This document shows, piece after piece, positions 12,401 through 27,400 of a DNA stretch of 64,000 nt (position 1 is its first letter; every line of letters begins with the position of its first letter). The notes under the pieces are model-generated. The model worked only from the letters and a program-made list of their open reading frames with translations. It searched no databases and was not told the origin of the DNA. The DNA comes from Apostichopus japonicus (lineage: Eukaryota; Echinodermata; Holothuroidea; Aspidochirotida; Stichopodidae): NCBI RefSeq assembly GCF_037975245.1, contig NC_092579.1:27269666-27333665 (forward strand), given 5' to 3'. Both the position numbers and the translations under genes were made by a program.

Positions 12401-15400
12401 TATCGGTTTTTTTTCATACAAAGTACACAAAATGAAAGCTGGCTGACTTTGTCTGACAAACAAATGGGAATAATTTCCTTTTGAAATTTACATTCTTGCT
12501 GATTAAAGTCAACCATTTCTTTGCCCCTGCAGCTATTTTGTTTGGACTTGACCTATCAAAAGTCAAATGTTTCAAGGTTTTTTTTTCTTTTCTTTTCTTT
12601 CATTTTTCTTTTCTCCCAGGGAGTCTCCTACCTTGTTAAGTCCTTTTAAGACTTTATAGGAGACTTCCTTTTCCATTGTACACAATTGGCGATAAAACAA
12701 ATAAATGAATTAAAGGTTACATTATTGTAATATGTAGATTTAAAATACAGTAAATACACCAAACTGCCAACTTTGTATATATAATTCAATATGTATGCAA
12801 ATAAAATGTACATATTAATGTCAATGAATTATACACTGTAAATAAAAGCCTGGGATGACAGAATTCGTGTCTAAAAGTGTGGATGAGTTCATTCCGTTGA
12901 ATCTAGTGAGATTGACAAATACTTTTTGTTATCTTGTAGTGGTTTCCACCAGTGCTACATTTACAGTGGCTTTAAAGAAGTGGTGGCATTATCACCCATG
13001 TGATATAACCAATATTTTGGGAGGTAGTGCTCTGGGTTTTTTTTAATATTAGACAATCAGTTTCTCAGTTAAAGAGCGTTCCACTGTTTTGTGTCCATTT
13101 CAAATCTTCCAAAACTGTTTAAAATACATCCGTAAACCTGACTGAAGGTGTACATTCAGATATCCTTACATGCAGTCATGTGTGGCATCACGGCATTGGA
13201 AACCAGAATGCAAAAATGCATTGTGGTTTTGTTGATGTAACATTTTTCTTCATGAATCTGATGTAATGTATAGTGAGGGTGTACATGTTTACAAGGGTTT
13301 CACGATTTGACTCCTGATGACCCCAAATGACCTTTGACCTCCACCAAAAACAATAGGCTTCTTTAACTCAATGTGGTACTTCTACACACTAAATTAGAGG
13401 TCGGCCCAAGCTTCCAGTATTGAGATATCGTGAGTACAAGGTTTTCACAATTTGACCCCTGGTGACCCCAAACGACCTTAGCAACTTAGAGACCACTAGA
13501 CTTAATAATTTTGATATTAGAATCCTACCCCCTTCGTGTGTTTGTTCTCGGACGGAGTCGCTGAACGTTCCCACTCCCGCTGCATTGTATGCTGCCACCT
13601 GTATCTCGTATCTCTCCCAAATCATCAACCCGGTCACGGTGAACGAGGTCTGACGGACGTTGGTGATGTTCTCCACCGCCCACTCGTTGTTCTGGTAACC
13701 TTCCAGCCGATGCCGTACGATGTAACCGAGCAGAGGGCCGTTCCAAGAGTCTTCGGAAGGTTCCTGAGATTGTTGACGAGAGGGGAGTAAGGGGGGGGGG
13801 GATGGTGGCAGGAAAGATTTATATTAGTAATTTGAAGTAAGGTGGATTGAAAATGGTCAAGTCTTGAGAGAAATAATGACAAAAACCCACATGGATGCTT
13901 AACTCTGATGAGACCTGTTGTCTACAGTTTCTACTAAAATAAGTAATGAACAGAACAGAATCACTGGTGAGCACTTCCATCTTCACAACTTTGATAGTGA
14001 CATTTGCAAATATATCACATTACATTGCAAATGTAACACATGTTGTCACACAGTACAACTGACTGCAGAGATACATTTAAATAGGCTATGCATTTTCATC
14101 TCGACTATACTTGGCTGCTAACATTCTCTCATTTTGTAGCAATTTGAAAGTTATACATCAGTGTGCCATACATGCAGCTATAGAGAGTTTTTCTAGAGGG
14201 GGTAAACTCTCTTACAAAACCGATGCCTAAGGAGGTTTATTTTATCATCATTTCTTTACGTACCTGCCATTCGACGATAATTGAAGTAGTTGAGCTAGCG
14301 CTGGCGACCACCCTTTGAGCTGGGTCATCAGGAGCTGTGGAAACATATAAGAAATATATAATGTTTAATATCCTTTACGAAAAAAATTTAACTTATTATT
14401 TATCATCATCATTATTATGATCGAGTTGTTTTTTCTTCTTTTAACGTAAATTTCATTAACTGGTACTTTTTTCCAAATAATTCCTCATTCCATCAAAGGT
14501 CATATCTAGACAAGCGGGGATTCAATTGCACCGTTCCGTCTATTAGCTTAATTTGTATCGTGCCTTGTAAAGATTCAAAGACACTGGTTGGTTCTCAATT
14601 TCTTGCTCGATCTTCAAATAAATTAAAAATTTATACTTCTAAACATTTTACTCGGTCGTAACATAAACAGACGATCTCGAAAAAAGGATTAGAGAAAAGC
14701 TTGGCAACCTCTTGCGGTTTAACATCAGATCTAGACAAACTTTACTACCGACCCAGTCGTGCCAAGAAAATGTGATAAAACATTGTCTTTGAGAGAGATG
14801 GAATACAAGCTGATCTGTAAGCATAAATAAATAAGTAAATAAATAAATAAATAAATCAGAGTTGCCTTTCGATGAGTAATACAATGTAACTATAAAGACA
14901 AACTTCACATACAGGTTAATCTCTTCAATCACGTGTGGATTACCTCAGGAGTGATAAAATACCAAATATCTCATGATTTCTATGAGTGATAGCATGTCGC
15001 TGAAGGATTATAAAAAAATTTGCACTTAAGTTATTTTGGAAGGATTTGTCCTTCCTTTTTTTATGGAAGATATGCCTTAAGAGGTACATGAAAGAGACAG
15101 GCCAACTAGGTCATGAATATTCATATCACTAGGAGACATATTTAATGACAGTAAGAATGTCAATGAGTGATGATGGTACATAGTCGAAGATGCTGATCGA
15201 AAGACTTGCGCTTAGCTATTTTGGGTAGAACTTGTCCACTTCAGGGAAGGTTTAAGTGCCGGGCAGATAAGAGAAACAGACCAATGAATATTCATATCGT
15301 CGGGGAGACATATCTTACGATAGAACCGATGACTCGTTCCACAAATTCATGTAGAGCTATGAACAATGTGACAATATAAGTGAGAGTTTATAGAGCAGAC

Positions 15401-18400
15401 AATAAACACAGAAGTATTTGGGTTATTCTGAGCAGTTTCCAGCCAGTGTTTGTTGGTAGATTATCTGAAGCCTTTAGTGTTTGGCTTGATGACCTCATTT
15501 TGTACTTTCATTACCTTGATGGACCTCCAGTGGTGGATCTGGTGACCTAGAGGAAGGATCTATGGTCAGGAGGTATCCCTCCCTTCCCCTCCCTTCCCCT
15601 ACCCATATTATAAATTGTTCATATTATTAAGGGTGCTTAGTAGCAATATGGTGTTGGCTTTTGCTACCCTACAACAACTTATGTTCAAGATTTTTCCCAC
15701 CTGGTTTTCGACAAATATCAGGGTATATATTTTCTCTTCTTTGCAATTTTAAGGCGATCGTTCAAAAATATATTTGTTTTTTATCCCGATATAAGATGTG
15801 TCTCAACACCCAGTTGGAATGACTGAATAGTATCGACAGCAACATATCCGGTCTCATTTACAGATATATCACTTCGAGAGAATAGAGGAATACTTACGTT
15901 CCTGAGGTAGACTGACGGCCTTGCTAGGTTGGCTGTTAACTCCGGTTCCGACTTTGTTCTCGGCCCTTATCCTGTACTGGTAGCTCCGAGCGGGCTTGCC
16001 GACCACGTCAAAACTGGTCACAGATGGATCAACGGTCGACTCTATCTCTCTGTAACTGGAAACTGCAAAATAACAAGGGAAAAAATCTCCAAGGTTAAAC
16101 TCAGCAAAGCTTCCTGATTTTATCAAAAAGAGAATGTCGTAAAAACAAAAATTAGTTTTGCAATAAAACTTTAAAGGTTTAGGTAAACAATTAAGCGCCG
16201 GGGGTGGGGGGGTGGGGACATCCTCGGTAGTTCCAGACTTCTCCCAAAGCGTCAAATTAATATACTACGGTCAGTTGCGAGGACAATCGAGAGTCCCGGT
16301 TCAGATCCTTTCTGTTTCAGAATTTGAAAAATTTGAATTCATTTCAAAAATAAAAAAGTAAAAATTCACAAAACTTCACTGCCTTTTCTTTTATGATAAT
16401 TCATGTGCACCCTGCAACATGGACGAATACCAGATCTTAAAAGAAGGGTTTTTATTTTTTATCTGTTTATTCAGAGGCTTGGTTTCATGGAAAATTATGA
16501 AATACACCAGCATTTTTTTCCTCTCTGTCCATTTTTGGTGAACTGCCAAAAATTATTTAACAACAAAAACACAGTATACAGCAACCTTCTGTAATATATT
16601 AAAGCAACTTTTTCTTTTCTTTTTAAATTTGCTATTTGCTGAAATCATATGTCCCTGGTTTGATACTGGTATCTTTTGTGTATAGGCATCATGACTCATG
16701 ATTCCTGGAACTGAGCCACACCCTTAATGTTTGATATTAATGTACAAACATTTGCGTTATATGTCATTCTACTCGGCAATAGAATTCACAGACCATGATA
16801 CTTCATATGCAGGAAGTTCTTTCTACGACAAACATTTTCTTGTGTATATGAAAGCCCCTCACGACAATTCCTGCCTCACTTCTTTGAAAACCTGAATGAA
16901 ACACAACCACAGCTCAAAACTACGGCTACCTTTATTAAACCATCAGAAGCTACGTGACAATGAGTGTCAAATTTAAATTCCACTCTAATCTTTGCTATTC
17001 AAATTACAATTTCCTCACACTTCGAGATAATTCTCTTCTCAATGTTTTAAACATGGATAGAACCCCTTCCCTTTTTATTAAGACAAACTAACTATCTATC
17101 ATTCTCACGTTTCTCTTAATTATCGGTGACTGTCGAATGGATTAAACACAGAACATTTTCTCCTCTTTAATGTTTGTTCTTTCATAAAAACCTCTGTACA
17201 ACTGGTGTTAAATAAACTGGAACCAACAAATGATCATACATAAAGTAACATTCAAAGTTTCCTCAAAAATACAACAAACAACGAAAAAACAAACCCCAAA
17301 CAATGTTGCTCGCAGTAGCATTAATGAGATACATTTAAAAAAAAGCAAAACTGACTAATCACTCATCCAGTTAAGTAGAACAACCGCATTCTTAAATTTC
17401 TCTGTTACAAGGAGTCATGTCGCAGAGCGGATAAAACCGTTCACCGCAACGAGAAATGAGTGATTACTGTACCTGTCAGGAATCGTAAAAAAAAAACTAG
17501 ATATTCTGAACGCGTAAAAAAAAAAAAAACAGTGGGGAGATCGTTCAGGAAATGTAAAAAATTACTTTATTATTGGGAAGAAGAGAGGTTTTTTTTTGGC
17601 TTTTCGTGTATAAGTGTTTATTCCTTTTCACATCACCCCTGGCACCAATTATCCAAATGGCACATTCGTTTTACTAATGTTGGAAGAAGCAGCCGAGCCA
17701 AAACAACAGAAAAACAATTCCAAAATCCGTTGAAATGAAAAGAATGAATAAAAATAATCAAGTTTATGTGACATCAGCTCGTTTACAATATTCCATCGTC
17801 AATAAAGACCAATAGAGAATGATTGTAACAAATACGTTTCTTTCTTATTCCCGCAAACGAGAAAATTTACAAATGACAAAAAGTACTAAATATTGTAAAT
17901 CATATTTTCTTCAAGCCTACAAGATAGAAAATGAGACCCTAAGGTGTTTTCATTTTCACTTTTATACAACTTTTTATTTATTTATCTTTTTGTATTTATT
18001 TTTTTTACTTTTGTATATCAGAACTGATGTGCTTGCGACATGTGTATATTGAGTTACCTTCATTTAGTTGTGAAAAACTGTAAATTATATTCTCAGTACT
18101 TTACTGACTAAAGGCCACTACAAAATGTGATGTAAAGTGTGGGCATTGTGTTCACAGCTATAAACAATTCGGAGAACCCACATCATTTTTGCATTGGAAT
18201 CATGTTACACCCACACTTTAGAGGTAAATTTCTGTTGCAATTTGGTTTCTGAAGGGGCAATAATTAGATTTCATTCTGGAGTGGATTCCATCTATCCAAT
18301 ATTAACCTAAGTATTTTGTGCAATAACTATGTAATATGCCTTTGCACTTAAAATGCATTTGCAATATCTATGTATTCTCTACGCATTTGTAATATCTATG

Positions 18401-21400
18401 TGTTACAGAGGCGTTGTAATATCCATGCATTCAATATGCATTTGCAATATCTATGTAGGTCCACTATGCATTGGCAATATCTATGTATTTCCAACGCATT
18501 GTAATATCTATGTATTATCAACACATTTGCAATATTATCTATGTAGGTTTCTATGCATTTTGCAACATAACTATGTATTACATATGCATTTGTAACATAT
18601 ATGTATAGACTATGCACTGTGCAATATCTATGTATTCACTATGACTGCAACATTTGATCTGCAATATTTATGTATTCACTATGCATTTGCAACATAAATA
18701 TGTAGTGCTATGCATTATGCAATATACTATTTATTACTTTATAAACAGACTATTTATTAATATGTGTATTAATACCAACTAAACAGCAGGAGACACAGGC
18801 CTATGACAAAGTTTATAATAGAGGTTTCGTGAAGGGGTTTGGAGGAAGGGAGGTTAGGATGGATGGGGAAAGGGTGGAAGGGGGAGGGAGGGCTTACCCA
18901 CATAATCAGTACACCAATAATCAGTCTAGTACTTTTTCTTCCATTTTCTCGGCTAGTCAGATAGTGCTGACAGAACGAGATCTGTATACCCCGAGTGTGA
19001 GAAGTGTTCAAGTTGGGAATTATTACTCCTTAAGACACTACAAGACATTCAAATGTGTACAACAGACATCGGGAGGTAAACACATAGCACTTTCCATCGA
19101 TGGTTGAGTTTCTTTTTAGAGAGATTTTCTCCGATAAATAATTCCTCTTTTAGATCTGGTGTAGGAAATCAGACCCAGAGTGTCATTTAAGTACGACCGG
19201 CCACAAATACGTCAAATGGAATGGTCAGATTAACAGCGGGTGTATTGCAACAAGTTTAATTTACATCAACGTTAACTGGTTTTATGCCTCAATTACGGAG
19301 AATTGTTGGCACTGCTGACAAAAGTCCGCCACATCAATCCCTCCCGGACTTGACACAAACCAAAATAAGTCTGACAGGCCGAAGGTAAAAGGACGAGAAG
19401 AGAGAGAATGGGATGGAAAAAAAGACTTACGGTCTTCCTTCTGATCTATGATATATCGTAACAGCGGAGTGTTCCCGTCAAAGGGGGCTACCCACGTTAA
19501 CGTGATGGTTCTGGAGTCGGAAGGACTTATCGACGCTTGGAGGGAGACTGGTGCAAAAGGAAGTTCTACAAGAGAGAAATAGAGATATAAAAAAAAATAC
19601 AAATAATGTTGTTGATAAAAGAAGGAATGGCAAATGAAAGGTGTGCCTCATCCTATCAGTAAACTGAACGGAGAATAAATATGCCGACACCAATCAAACT
19701 TGATCATTTCATGGTTTGAATTTTTTAGTCAAACTTTATCATCAGGGACGTATCTACATGGAGCAATCCCAAAAGGTATGAGTTGGAGAAAGCACAGGTT
19801 AATGTTGTACTTAAAAGTGTTGAACATGCTAGGGCAGTGATCACTGAAACTAAAAACTCTGCATTTGCAAAACAAACACATTGAGGCAGTTTTATGATTC
19901 GTTACTGATTCCAACAGAAGCGTAATAACCGGTTAAAGGTCACATGTAAAACAAAGACTGCCGGTGACCTAATCATTCATTATCAAACAGTGATAGGGGG
20001 AGTGGGAAGTTAGGTGTTATAGGCTGATTCGTTTAACAAATCTTCTCTAATTTTAATAAAGTGTGAGCAGAGTGCTAACCAGTGTTAGCAAGAGTTGACA
20101 CGTGTTAACACCCACTAACAAGTAGTCCGACGCATTTTACATGTATTAGCACCTAAAGGTTGACTTGTAATCAAATGTGTGTTCAAGTGTATGTTTCAAG
20201 TAGGTGTTCAAGTGTGTTTGACTTGTGTTAATTAGCATTAACAAAGCATCACACAGATGTTAACATAGGCAATCATCACATTTGCAAGAAATGAACTAAG
20301 CACAGTCGCAACGCTCAGTTGCTAAATCGAGGTCTTTCTAATTAGGCACTCCATCTTGTTTACGAACATACCAGTAATTTTATCTTCAAACACAAGACAA
20401 ATCTGTGGCATGTTTTCATAAGGTCATTAATCAAAATGGGTAATTTTCCATTATTGTAAACAATGATACTGGATTAAGAAAGTCAACAGAGATGAAAAAC
20501 ATTTTTTTTTGTGGAAAATTGATCTCTGTTCCCCAGTTTATTTATGGAATGTAAACATCTTTTTTACTTTCTTATTATTTATTTATTTTTTCTTACCAAG
20601 CTACATTTTTAGGGACTGCACTATTTTTTTTTCTGTCTGTTTGCAGAGTCAAGGCTGGTTTCACAATAGAGGTAATAGATTTCTAGAGAGTCCCTCTGCC
20701 GTGACAAACTTAATTAGATTGCCACAGAGTGTAAAATTTCAGTGTTTATGGGTGATTTACTCCAGAGTAAACATACTTATATATTATCCGATTAATCTTT
20801 GTAATGATGTCTATATTTACAGGGCAGGGGGGGGGGAGGAGAAGAAAAAAAAGAACATGGGGATTACTTTACAAAATGGATAGTCATATATCCAATCTCC
20901 ATTGGATTGCCAACTTTTTTTTTTTTACCAGAGTATGTACTTTCTTTATCAAGCACGACAAAATGTATACTCCTTTCCTTTTCTTCGGGGATAGATTTAT
21001 GACGGATGAGAAATATAGCAAAAAACGTAGAATTTCTTTATTTTAAAGCCAATTTTTGTCAGGTGACAATGACATTCAAACGCTGCTTTGGTGATTATCC
21101 TCTACAGCTCATACTCACAGTATGTGCTTGATCACAACATTCCTTTCACTGAATGTGACAGTATTGACCGGTGTATTACATTCATTCTCACAGTATGTGC
21201 AGCATTAATCCATAGGTTTTATACATGATTAATAAGTCTTTCACCAGTACCACTGCCATTCTATAGACTGTACCATTCGTTTACTCACGTATGATAGAGA
21301 GCAGTGCGACGGCGTGGTCGTTTCCGGCCAGAGAGGTCACCCGGCATTCGTAGTTTCCCGCATCGCTCTGTCTGACTGTCGTTATTTCCAAGGATCCCGT

Positions 21401-24400
21401 AGTCTTGAGAGATATTCTGCTGTCCGTGACGTCCACCTCTAATCCGTCGTGGAGCCAAACTATAGAGGGAGCTATTCTATTATCATGGTGCACTTCACAT
21501 TCTAAGAGAGTGGTCTGTGCTAAGATCTGCTCTGTGTTAGCTGGTCTCTGTGATATGTACGTTCTCTCTGGTTGAGGAAGAAAATTGGAACGGGGGGAAA
21601 AAATAGGGAGAGAGAGATAGAGAGAAATTCACTTCATTGAACAAAGACTAAACAATTCATAATTGATATGATGACTAAGATTATATTTTCAAATAAAAGT
21701 AAACAAGGAAGGGGGGGAGGGGAGAAAGGCTGGGGGGCATGTTTGATAAAATGTTTAAATATTGTACGCTAATACTAAGACATTTCAATTGAGCAAATAC
21801 AAATATCTTGCTTAATACTAACAGCTACTCTATCCAATAGACAGTTATGGACTTGAAGGAATACTAAAAAGGACATATTGTCTTTGAAAGAAGTCATTTT
21901 TAAGAAAAATGAATGTCATTTTTTTTTCCGGGGGGGGGGGCAGTTTGGCTCCCTTGCTTGCCAATAATGGCCAATCATTTTTAGAAGTATTCTTCTACTG
22001 AGAAGTATTCTTTTCTTATTACTTATTACAATTACAATTGTATTCTTTTTCTAATATTGTCGAGTGAGTATGTCACCAAAAGTTGTGCAAAGTCTTTGAT
22101 CCATTTTTTTTTAGGTAGATAGGTAGCATTAACCATAATGGATGGATACCAATGGCAGCTTTTGTATGCAAATATAGACTAGAGGTCTGGGTTTAACACA
22201 GTGTAAGGTTCGAGGTCTAGACTAATTGATTAAGTTTGGTATGAAAGTAACAAACTTATTCCAGGGGTATCAAAAATCAGCAACTACAGGGAAGCAACAA
22301 TAAATAAAGCATTCTGTGATTTATCCCTTTGCACTGTTGGAAATGTTACATTACACACACACACATATAATCACACACCAGCAAATACACACAAAACCAG
22401 CCCCCTTGTAGAAATGACACTCGTGACAGAGAAGGTTGGCTTACCGTAAACGTTGAGCACAGCAGTGATATTGATGGCACCCTTCGTATTCACAGCTTCA
22501 CACATGAATTGACCCGAGTCGGTCGTCAAAGCGTTTTGAATCCTTAGGTTACCGGACTCAAAGACGTATCTTGCGTTCTGAGTAGAATCCTCGCTGGCGA
22601 CTAGACTGCCATCTGGAATAAAATAAAATAAAACTAACATTACATCACAGAAAACAGTGGAAAATAGTGGAGACAAGTGGGAGTGGGGATGGTGATGGGG
22701 GGTGGATACAAAATGTTCAAGTGAGGACAGTTAATTCCTGGAGAAGTTAACCACCACCATGACTCAACATTCACAGACAAAAGAAGAAAACCTATTTTTA
22801 TCAAGGGATTGGGGAGGCCAGGGGGAAGGGAGAGGGGGAGAAACCACAATTTTCTAGAAATTCTGTATATCAGAATGTGGGCAGGAGGGTCAACCTGGAG
22901 TGGCTACAGACATTTCACTATCCATAAAATTAGCGAGTGGAGAATGGGTTAGCTCAATCCCGCAGAAGTTGCTACATGGAGCTTTTGTTGTCAAACCACG
23001 TTGGAGCTAATGTATCAGTTCTGTCATTCGTGGCACCAGTTTGATCAGCTAAAGTAATATATCCATGGGGCCTTATCTTTCCTTTAGAAGACATAAACCA
23101 AAATTCAACGGAACTTGCAGCTAGAAAGTGAACACATGTTGAACAATCTCGAAAGTGGCAATAAGATTAACATGAAAGACATTGAGATTAAATTAACATT
23201 GAAGATTGAAAAGCACCTTGAATCCATTTTTCAACCATGGTGGTGCATAAATGCTTTAAACTGTTGAATCCCTACCTTTGTACCACTGTATCGTCGGTAC
23301 AGGAGCTCCTGAGGCCTGGCATTCAAGTAGTGTGGACTCTCCTGCTAGAATCAAGGTATCGTTGGGGTATGAAGTAAATTCCGGAGCGATCTCTGGAGAA
23401 AGAATGACATGCAAGAAGGAAGATTATGTTTAAAAAAATTTACAAACTGCTAACGTTCTTTTTTGTTTGTTATACATTACATACAGTATTACAGAAATAA
23501 GTTTGATCCGTTTGACTACTGAAATTCCACTCATTTCAAGTCCTACCAGATACCCAGACATAACTGTACAAATGTCATCCCATAATTCTTCTCTGAGATC
23601 AGAAACAATCTGAATAGGCAATATATACTTTAAAAAGTGCAGTAATTGTGTGGAGACATGTAAGTGAGCAGTCCTATAATACATAGATATTGAATATTCA
23701 TAAATTCATACTAACTGACCAATTACAGAACAGTTCTGCCGACGGCATGATGAGAAGAAAAGTATATGAGATTTACCACTGTGGTTGTACAGTACCATTC
23801 ATTAAAAAAATATACAATGTTAAATGGTTGACAGATTTGGCAAAGCATTATAGAGTTCACATGCTTCGTCTGGGAGGATGTCACAAAAAGTCACGCTGGG
23901 TCATAAATATTCATAGACTCATGTTTACTGACCTTTCACCTCTAGTAAAGTATCTTTGATGTCTTCCCCGACTTCGTTGTGAATACGGCACTGATACATA
24001 GCACCATCTGGCTTTTCTAAATCTCTTATCTGCAAACTGCCGGTTGATAAAATCTAAAACACAAAAAATTACAAAATAGAAAGAAAATAAAATATGAAAG
24101 AAAGAAAACAATTCTCAATCATTAAATGATTGATGGCTTGGTGAATGACACAAAACGTGATTCTGGGGTAAACCTCCTCCAGAGCGGGGAGGAAAATATT
24201 CCATATTTCAAAATCGTTTTTCCAATTAGAAACATAAAGAGGTGGAGAGGAAACGTTTAGAAGTTGTTTTGAATTAATGTTTTAACCAAGTGACTCTACC
24301 TGTAAATGACAAAAGGGGTTATCAAACTTCCCATGACACATTTTGACAATTTTCATGTATCACACGCTTCTCTTTGTTGCTACTGTGTTTTACATCTTGA

Positions 24401-27400
24401 CTTTACCTCGTAAATTCATCCTCATTTCTTTTTCATACTTTTTGGAAGCATGTTGATGTTTATTTTCACCATATACAACCTTCAGAGTTCATCTGTACTG
24501 CTTCTTATGTTATATTATGTTGTTTATAAAACTTAGCAAAAGCTTTTACAATTCATTTTGGGCACTTAAGATACATCCAATTTTATACTAGATTATTTTG
24601 ATGAGGGTTTAAGAGGGTCAAACCAGAGAGATGTTATTTATAAGAAAATGCAATCTTTTCAAGAACATCACTGTCCCCTTTGTCCTCCCTCCCTCCATTC
24701 CTACCTTTCTTCCTCAATCAAGTTCATCCTCAACCCTCTTGAACCTTATTACTACTGTCAAGGCATTATGGTTTCTCTCCTCCTAAATAATGTGTACTTT
24801 TCCAGTCTTAAATACCATTAAGCAACTACATGCAAATCGTTTGAAAGGCATCACACATCTCTGAAACTGGAAACTTTAAATTAACACATCTGAGAATTAA
24901 CTCAGCAAACATTCAGTACATATTACATTTGTGGTTTAAGAATCTTGGGTTGGTTGTTAGCCAACTCGGCCTTCTTTTTTAACCATTTTGGCCATATAGA
25001 TTGTACAGTATAGTGAACAAGTCTCTCACAAGTTAATCTTTACTAGCAATGACCAATCTACAGTGATATTGATCAGAAAAATCATGTGCAAAAAGTCTTT
25101 AAATTATATGAAAATTAAAAAAAACACAGCAGTTACTGTGTCTTGTTTGAAGATATCTCTACCTTGCAGTTTCCCCCCCCCCCACCACCCCCCCCTCCAA
25201 ACCAAATAATGCTTTTCCAAACAGTTTTTACATAAAATTTGCAAGAGTTCATAGTACTTTAGGTACTTTTGCTTCCAACATTTCCTGTAAAGCTGTTCAA
25301 CAGCAGAAGGTAAGAAATACATGCACACAAATGAATTCAAATATATCATATCCATTACGGGTCACACATAAAATAAACAAAACCCCCACACACGCACCCA
25401 CACACATCTGCAGAATTTCATACAATAAATAAAAATATTGATAGAACGTTCTTGTACTTTTCAGCTCTGAAACTGCAAATTAACCATAAAAGTGGTCACA
25501 TGTGGCAAAAGAGCTTATTTCCATTTGAATGTGGGAACCTCTGTACATTAAGCTTGATAAACATTTCTAATTTCCGTTTCACTCGATCGTGCTTTAATAC
25601 TTTGAGCAATCATGATGACCATTCATAATGTTTTATCTTTTTGGCAAAAATGTGGGAATATTTGCAAATTTGCGGAAACTTTTTCATGCGTCATGTCCTA
25701 AAAAGAAATCCCAGATAAGTCCGCAAAGACAATCTCTGTCATGTAGGTTTTGCTGCTTTTTTCCCCCTCCTGTACTGAAAGCCCTGTTCCTATTCTCTTC
25801 CCCACATCCTCTCCTCCACATCCTCTCCTCCCCCATCCTACCCCCCCTTCCCAGCACCCATCCCAATCACTCCCTCTTCCATTTGTTTTCCAATTACAAA
25901 TTTGTTACTAATATTCCTTTCAAATCAAAATGAAAAGTGGAAGGACCAGAGAAATCTTTGGTTGGTTCAAATCCCGTTCTAGTAAACACATCTCTCTCTC
26001 TTTTCCACTCTGTTATGAAACCATTCAGGGAAAACATTAGTGCAGCAAGTTCTGTATAGTAATTTGTAAATGGCTTTGCATTTTGTGCCTTATAATAAAA
26101 ATACATTGGTTCCTATGTACAAACAATGCCTTTATACATCTTTTGACACTTGCATAGCGACTTTAACCATTTGCGATACTTGAATAAATTCTTCCTCGCT
26201 ATTTCCCGCAAATGAGAAAATGAATAATTTTTCTTGGAACTGACCTGATATCTTGGATTGTTAAGGGAGACGACATCAACTGCATTCTGGTACCACACCA
26301 GGGATGGCTGTGGGTTACCCGTCGCTTGGCACGGAATAACTATGGTGCTCCCTACCGGACTGACCGTCGTAAGATCCGGTGAAATTGTGAAGGCGGGCAT
26401 CGCTGTTGACGGAATTCAATCAATTTAAAGGGAAAAAATAATTAACACCCGGGAGATGAATCTTTATCGATTTCAAAATCTTTCTTTGTCTTTCATTAAA
26501 TAACTTGTTCTTTGTGCAGAATTACAATATTTACCTCCACCATTCACCACCATACTGACAACCTTTGCATGGACGGTGTGAAAAGCATCTCTAAACTTCA
26601 AAGCATTCTTAGCACCCTCTCCTCCTCTCGTTCATCCGCCCCCCTCCACTCACTCCTCCTCTCGTTCATCCGCCCCCCTCCACTCACCCTCACCTCCCCT
26701 TTTGTCCCGTATTGTTTTATTTAACTTATAGGCAAAAACGGAAGACAAAGAATGCTTTGTTCTGATCTACCGAAATGTCCCAGAGACATAGAATTTAATC
26801 CAACGATGGATCAAAGGATAATTAAAGCTAATGTATTTTCCCTGAATATATTGATTTTTTATCATACTACACTGCTACTATACCTGCAGTGGGGTTCATA
26901 GTATTTAAAATGTACACCTTTTACAGCAAATCCTCCATTTTTTTTTTCCAGTTAATCAGCTCGTTTCATTAATTAAATCAAACCTGATTTGAACCACGAC
27001 TGAAACTTCTCTCGAGTTGCGTTTAATACATAGTTTAGCTTTGGAAGGTGGTCCAAGCCATTGACTGACATTGTAACATTTCACTGCCAATAGTATAATT
27101 ACCTAATTTAATATTCCATCATATTTATTGTAAACATTTTGTCAAAAAATATGCTGAATGATATTGGAGCAAAAAATACACAAGATTTTTAATCTCATGA
27201 CACAGCATGAAACTTTATTGCCCTGTGGTTTTCACGAGCCTGTGTAAAAGGGTTGTCAAAAATTTATGATTAGCAGTGTGACGAAGTGAAACACCAAACA
27301 CTCAACGACAAAATTCTCACTTCATAGCGGAAGACTCCTGCCATCCCATCGGAAGAAGGCAGCCTTCTTAGAAGTAGTAGTAGTAGATCGAAATTGAGGA

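Noticed and set aside
25930-26010. tRNA or intact SINE on the plus strand
   Set aside because: GGTTCAAATCC is present but no A box at the right distance and no cloverleaf.
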